Shown in pieces: positions 59,641 to 64,000 of a DNA stretch of 64,000 nt; the stretch's first letter is position 1; every line of letters begins with the position of its first letter. The stretch is from Psilocybe azurescens. Taxonomy: Eukaryota; Basidiomycota; Agaricomycetes; Agaricales; Agrocybaceae. The notes under the pieces were generated by a model that saw only the letters and a list, made by a program, of their open reading frames with translations, did no database searches and had not been told where the DNA came from. The position numbers and the translations under genes are program-made. The stretch covers positions 310,001 through 374,000 of the forward strand of contig JAJIRX010000500.1 in NCBI GenBank assembly GCA_023853785.1, in the 5' to 3' direction.

Positions 59641-60529
59641 TCAGGTGTGTTTTTCAGCTCTGCCCTTCACGTCACCAGCAGCGTTGGCAACCTTCTGGGC
59701 CGCTTCTCTCTTCAGGCGATCGCTTTCATTCTCAACTTTATTCGCACCGGCTTCGACTTCGGATTTCCCCAACCCAACCAACTAGACCAACCAGCTTTGG
59801 CCTGTTCAGCCTTTTTCTCAGCCTCCTGTCGAGCCTCGGCAGCTTTTTGCTCAGTAGTTGAGCGAGCTTCGTTGTAGAGATGCTCCGTCGAGTCGCGTGC
59901 CTTCGTCAATCCGTCTTTGGTGGTTGTGCGGGCTTCGTTGTAAATATTTTCTGTCGATTCACGCGCTCGTATCAAGCCGTCCTTGGTTGCCCCTTTCGCC
60001 GAGTTAAGTTTTGCCTCGAGGTCTTCAGCTATGCTGCGACCGTGTGTATCTGTGACGGAAGAGGTCCGCAACGAGTCGATGTTCTCTTTACCCTCGGCCT
60101 ACAAAAGTGTCAGCCACAGCGAGATAGAGCGAATGACAACATGAATTACCTTGAGTTTATCAAACTTGGCCTCGCCTTGGCGGTATGTATCATCTGCGCG
60201 GGCTTTGGCCGCGTCGACTATATCTCTGCCCCCTTTTTGAGGATCTCTTCGTCGTGCCTCGCTTTGGCTTTTAGATCGTTGACCTCATCTGGGTTCTTGA
60301 AGAACATATATGCGCCTCCAGCCGCTGCTAAACCAAGAGCTGTGTACATCAATGTGTTGTCCGATTTGGGGGTATGGGATTTGGAGCAGGCTGTCCTGCA
60401 GGAGGTGGTGGCGGGGTGGCATATGCACGAGTAGACTGAGGGAAATGAGTGGAATGTAGATTGAAAATAAAAAGATGAGCTCACTGCTAAGGAGAGGCGG
60501 GAGACACGGATGGCTTGTGAACGATACAT
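59641..60529 (-). CDS. mitochondrial LEA-like/amphipathic-repeat protein
   Basis: Begins MYRSQAIRVSRLSLA joined to STRAYATPPPPPAGQPAPNP, an Arg/Ser presequence followed by a Pro-rich linker. One membrane span follows (TLMYTALGLAAAGGAYMFF), then a charged helical region with two near-identical units TKDGLxxARxSTExxYNEAR and a second Lys/Glu/Ala-rich segment EQKAAEARQEAEKKAEQAKA, ending AEKHT. Such amphipathic repeats resemble LEA or apolipoprotein-like helices that lie on membranes. Two frame breaks need one more base each in runs (GGGGG at 60368-60372; CCCC at 59767-59770). Likely inner-membrane anchored; function unknown. Confidence 0.65.
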
Positions 60530-60739
60530 GATTCGATAGTAAAGTAGTATAGAATAGGATGTCCTGTCTTATATGGTGCTTGAAGCTTGCCCTATGACGC
60601 ATGGTAGAATGACATGACGTAGCTTACCATTTACATTAACCCACGTGACATCACCATTGCGATGATCTGATTCTATGATATCTAAGATCGTATAATATCC
60701 ACATAGTACGCATCATCGTTCCATTTTATTTGTTTAACA
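60530..60739. promoter_or_regulatory. 210-bp divergent promoter region
   Basis: Lies between the divergent starts of the mitochondrial LEA-like gene and the nicotinamide riboside kinase gene; both promoters must be here. Confidence 0.4.
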
Positions 60740-61937
60740 ATGACCAGAGTCATATTAATTGGTGTAGGGTATGCTTTCGTTGCAATCCTTCAAGCCTTTA
60801 TATATAACTTGTAACTCTGCAGCGGTGCAACTTGCTCCGGCAAAACCACTCTTGCGAAACATCTCAATCGCATCCTACCAGATAGCGTTATTATACACCA
60901 AGACGTATGGCTAAGCTCTCTATCACTTTCTCTTTCAATTTTCACATTCCCATGTTGTAGGACTTTGCCCCTGTGCGTAATGTGCCTCTCTGAGGTCCAT
61001 GCACGCGTCTCATATAGGTGCTCCTCTTTCAGCCTCAAGAGCTTGTTCCTTTCCATCCCGTGCACAATGTCCAGGATTGGGATGCACCTGCTGGTGCCAT
61101 AACTTGGCCTCGTCTCATCACATTTCTTCAGCAAGTCAAAAAGACGGGCCAGATACCTCCTGATCATAGAAGCCATGACCACCTCAACGAACAGAAAGAC
61201 ATCAAGATCGATGATCAAGTCCGAGATAAGTGGGTCAATGAATTTGAGAAGATCAAGGAGAAAGAGAAGGCAGAGGGAGAGCGTATTATATGGGGTTTGG
61301 TAGACGGGTTCCTGCTTTACTGGAACAAGGTAGGTTCTTTCCATATGTAAACTGCATTGGCCCGTGTTTTTTTTTTTCACTGACGGACGATATTCGATCG
61401 CAGGAAGTTATAGATCAGCTAGATGTTCGCATAATGTTACGCGTCCCTCATGACGTGCTCAAGAAACGTCGTCATGAAAGACACGGTTATCACACAGCAG
61501 GTAAGAAATTTCCGTGTCATTTATTAAATTTGTACCATTCTCTTTTCGCGAACGCAACTAAATATTTTCACTCTCCTTTCTTCCGTTTCGTCCCTTTCCA
61601 ATGCGTCGTCGGCAATCATCCCAATCGGACGCATGTACCATGTTCACTTGGCGATTATTACCCCGCGCTGTCATTCTGGATGCCGTCTCATGGAGTGCAA
61701 TCCGACCCAGAGGGATCCCTTTGGCGCGATCCACCAGGTTATTGGGAGGATATAGTATATCCAGCATATGTCGAAGCCAATAAGGATGTTTTCGAGAACG
61801 GAGATGTGGAGCAAGGTAAGCCTACCAACAGGGTAGAAGGCTTGATATTGTTGGAAAGTTTAAATATTTCCATGACCGAGGCGGTCGATCGATGCTGTGA
61901 AGTGATTAGAGGTGCGGCGGTCAAAGAGACAGCCTGA
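60740..61937 (+). CDS. NRK1: nicotinamide riboside kinase
   Basis: Phosphorylates nicotinamide riboside to NMN in NAD salvage. The first intron joins MTRVILIGVG to GATCSGKTTLAKHLNRILPD, a P-loop (GGATCSGKTT). Next are LVPFHPVHNVQDWDAPAGAI with the substrate Asp region, KAEGERIIWGLVDGFLLYW, DQLDVRIMLRVPHDVLKKRR (the lid, Arg-rich) and GSLWRDPPGYWEDIVYPAYV, the typical DPPxYxDxxVxPxY block. The C-terminal part reads LLESLNISMTEAVDRCCEVI. Several small introns. Stop at 61935-61937. Size and motif order fit the family. Confidence 0.85.
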
Positions 61938-62724
61938 TACAAGGTATTGTGTAATAGCGCTAGGATGATAGAAAGAGGCATCGGCCCACTCTGGTCGGTA
62001 GACTCTAGAGTGCAGGCAAAGTGGGGAAGGTCTGGAGTCTGGACAGTGGAAGGCGTCGAGCAGGTGAATATGAATATGAATTATGTGCAACGCGGGTAAT
62101 AAGCCGGTCACTATGATGAAATACTAGCACCAATACGGAGATCCCTATTGGATGACATTAAATCCTGGGGTAAGAGATGATTTTGGGTGTAATGCGTTTA
62201 GTTGTGTGGCGCATCTCATCCTCATACGTACACCAGTCCATTTGAGAAGGAAATTTCAGGTAGTTCATCTCCTAAGAAGCATTTTTACAAAATTCTGGAT
62301 CCTACGGAACAACGATATGTGGGATTACCAAGTCGAGTCGGTATCGGGTTCTGTTAACACCGCAGGTTGGAGTTATAAAGTCCCACTCTTCCCTCCGTCC
62401 AATGTTTCGGATTTCCGAAAGGTTAGACTTTCAAGTGGTATGACGGGGACATACGCTTCAGAAATGTAGGTCTTGATTCCTGAAAATAGGGCAAAAATAG
62501 AGAGGAACGGGTATGGTGCAAGCCGGGGTTGCTGCATTGGTCCGGCCGGAGGACGGGGACAGACCGAATATGTCGAATTTTGTTAAATTTCACATGTATA
62601 TGGTCTCCGGAACTGATTACCCCGTGATGCGAATGGCTATAAGAATCAGTTCTCCCGCTCGTACCAGTCCTTTACTCCCAACCACCATCTCCCCAACCAC
62701 TACTCCTTTCGCTACTTAGTTCAA
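61938..62724. promoter_or_regulatory. promoter region of the fumarate reductase gene
   Basis: 790 bp, of which the last 75 bp (62645-62720) are a C/T-rich tract, a feature of strongly expressed fungal genes. Two short open frames are not supported. Confidence 0.4.
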
Positions 62725-64000
62725 ATGGCCCAAGTCATCGTCGTCGGAGGTGGTCTCGCAGGTCTCTCCGCTGCTCACACTCTCCTTGAGCGTGGTGCCA
62801 ATGTCTTGCTTCTCGACAAGCAAGGGTAATATTCCCTGCCCCCTTTCAACAAACTTTTGCTGATATCTCTTCCTAGCTTCATGGGTGGAAATTCTACCAA
62901 GGCCACATCCGGTATCAACGGTGCTGGAACCAACTCCCAGAAGGATTTGAACATCCCTGATTCGGCCAAGATCTTCTTCGAGGATACTAAGAAATCCGTA
63001 TGTTTGCGTCATGTACTTCATCCACGCTTGCTCAGACATTTATCTGTCTAGGCTCGCGAACTTGCTCGTGACGATCTCATCCATGTCCTTACTGGGCGCT
63101 CGGGTGACGCCGTCGATTGGCTGCAAAGCAAATTCGGCCTCGATCTTTCCAAAGTCTCCCGTCTTGGAGGCCACAGCCAACCCCGCACACATCGTGGAGA
63201 TGCCCAATTTCCTGGAATGGTCCGTTATTTTTGTTCATCGGCTTTCCGCTCTATTTCCATCCGTGTTCTCATCTTTAATTATCTCAGGTTATTACCTATG
63301 CTCAAATGGAGCGCCTTGAGGATCTCGCTGTCAGCGATCCCGAGCGCGTCAGAATCGTCAAGAAGGCTCGTGTCTCCAAGCTTGTCAAGGACGAGTCGGG
63401 CGCCGTTCTTGGTGTTGAATACCAACATGCTGGTAAAACCGAGACCGCTTATGGCCCCGTTATTCTTGCCACTGGAGGATACGCTGCCGATTTCTCGGCC
63501 GACTCACTTCTCAAGAAGCATCGTCCTGAATACTACAACCTCCCCACGACCAATGGAGACCATTGCACTGGTGATGGCCAAAAGCTCGCCATGGCTATTG
63601 GAGCAAGCGCTATCGACCTCGAGAAAGTTCAAGTCCATCCCACTGGACTGGTTGACCCCAAAGACCCTGAGGCTCAGGTTAAATTCTTGGCCGCTGAGGC
63701 TCTTCGTGGTGTAGGAGGTTTGCTCCTCGATAACACTGGTAAACGCTTCGTCGATGAACTTCAACATCGTGATTACGTTACCGGTAAGATCTGGGAGAAT
63801 GGCAAGGTCTGTCTTCGCGTCGTACTTGAGAAAGCGTATCAATCTCATCACTATTTTAGTACCCTATTCGTCTCGTTCTCAACGGCCCTGCCTCTAAGGA
63901 AATCGAATGGCATTGCAAGCATTACGTTGGACGTGGTTTGATGAAGCGCTTCGACTCTGGTGAAGCTCTGGCCAAGGAATTCGACCTGTCACCTGACGTT
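62725..64000 (+). CDS. fumarate reductase (NADH/FADH2 type, OSM1/FRD1-like), 3' partial
   Basis: Soluble flavoprotein reducing fumarate to succinate. MAQVIVVGGGLAGLSAAHTL has the FAD dinucleotide-binding GGGLAG; then FMGGNSTKATSGINGAGTN, ARELARDDLIHVLTGRSGDA, VSRLGGHSQPRTHRG, VILATGGYAADFSADSLL, VQVHPTGLVDPKDPEAQ and GGLLLDNTGKRFVDELQHRD, all typical of FRD1/OSM1. Further exons continue past the window end at 64000. The third positions of codons are strongly C-rich compared with neighbours, and the pyrimidine tract upstream also suggests high expression. Localisation (cytosol or mitochondria) is not decided. Confidence 0.85.

Overview
The window is nuclear DNA from a filamentous basidiomycete, most likely an Agaricomycete (mushroom-forming fungus). 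The evidence is gene content (mushroom-type BTB proteins, a DUF6533 membrane protein, an atypical G-alpha, DAD2, MED12, HOP2) and gene style: genes packed on both strands, each cut by many GT-AG introns of about 45-65 bp. No tRNA, rRNA, CRISPR or intact transposon was recognised. 33 protein-coding genes are called; the first and last run off the window ends.

Layout. 0-13 kb: CSC1-type channel (5' truncated), kinetochore subunit DAD2, Mediator MED12, a RING protein, a BTB protein. 13-21 kb: tandem YCII proteins, mitochondrial enoyl-CoA hydratase, a DUF4536 protein, a second BTB protein, a cytochrome P450. 21-32 kb: a small unknown gene, a long ankyrin protein, a Zn2Cys6 regulator, a LEU5-type mitochondrial carrier. 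32-36 kb: HOP2, an SRPBCC-fold secreted protein, a Rho GTPase. 36.9-41 kb: the most interesting locus (below). 41-54 kb: ISA2, DUF6533 protein, SPP2-type G-patch protein, coiled-coil protein, RapZ-C-like protein, amino-acid permease, GDP-mannose pyrophosphorylase-like enzyme. 54-64 kb: PAXX-like protein, atypical G-alpha, mitochondrial LEA-like protein, nicotinamide riboside kinase, fumarate reductase (3' truncated).

Main discovery candidate. At 36.9-38.1 kb (minus strand) a ten-exon gene encodes a secreted precursor of 227 aa: signal peptide, short leader, then seven 23-residue repeats plus a truncated eighth, each with a core like APQAWSGYNE followed by a Lys-Arg kexin site. Every full repeat is its own 69-nt phase-0 exon. 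Divergently transcribed 1 kb away is a DUF3328 (UstYa-family) protein with both HxxHC motifs. In ascomycetes this pairing (multi-core KR-processed precursor plus UstYa oxidase) makes dikaritin-type cyclic RiPPs such as ustiloxin. I infer an undescribed basidiomycete RiPP locus whose core carries Trp and Tyr as possible cross-link sites.

Data quality. At least fourteen conserved genes or gene parts need a one-base change, nearly always in a run of identical bases, to keep a conserved frame. This pattern points to homopolymer-length errors in the assembly rather than many pseudogenes. The precursor and UstYa genes need no such correction.
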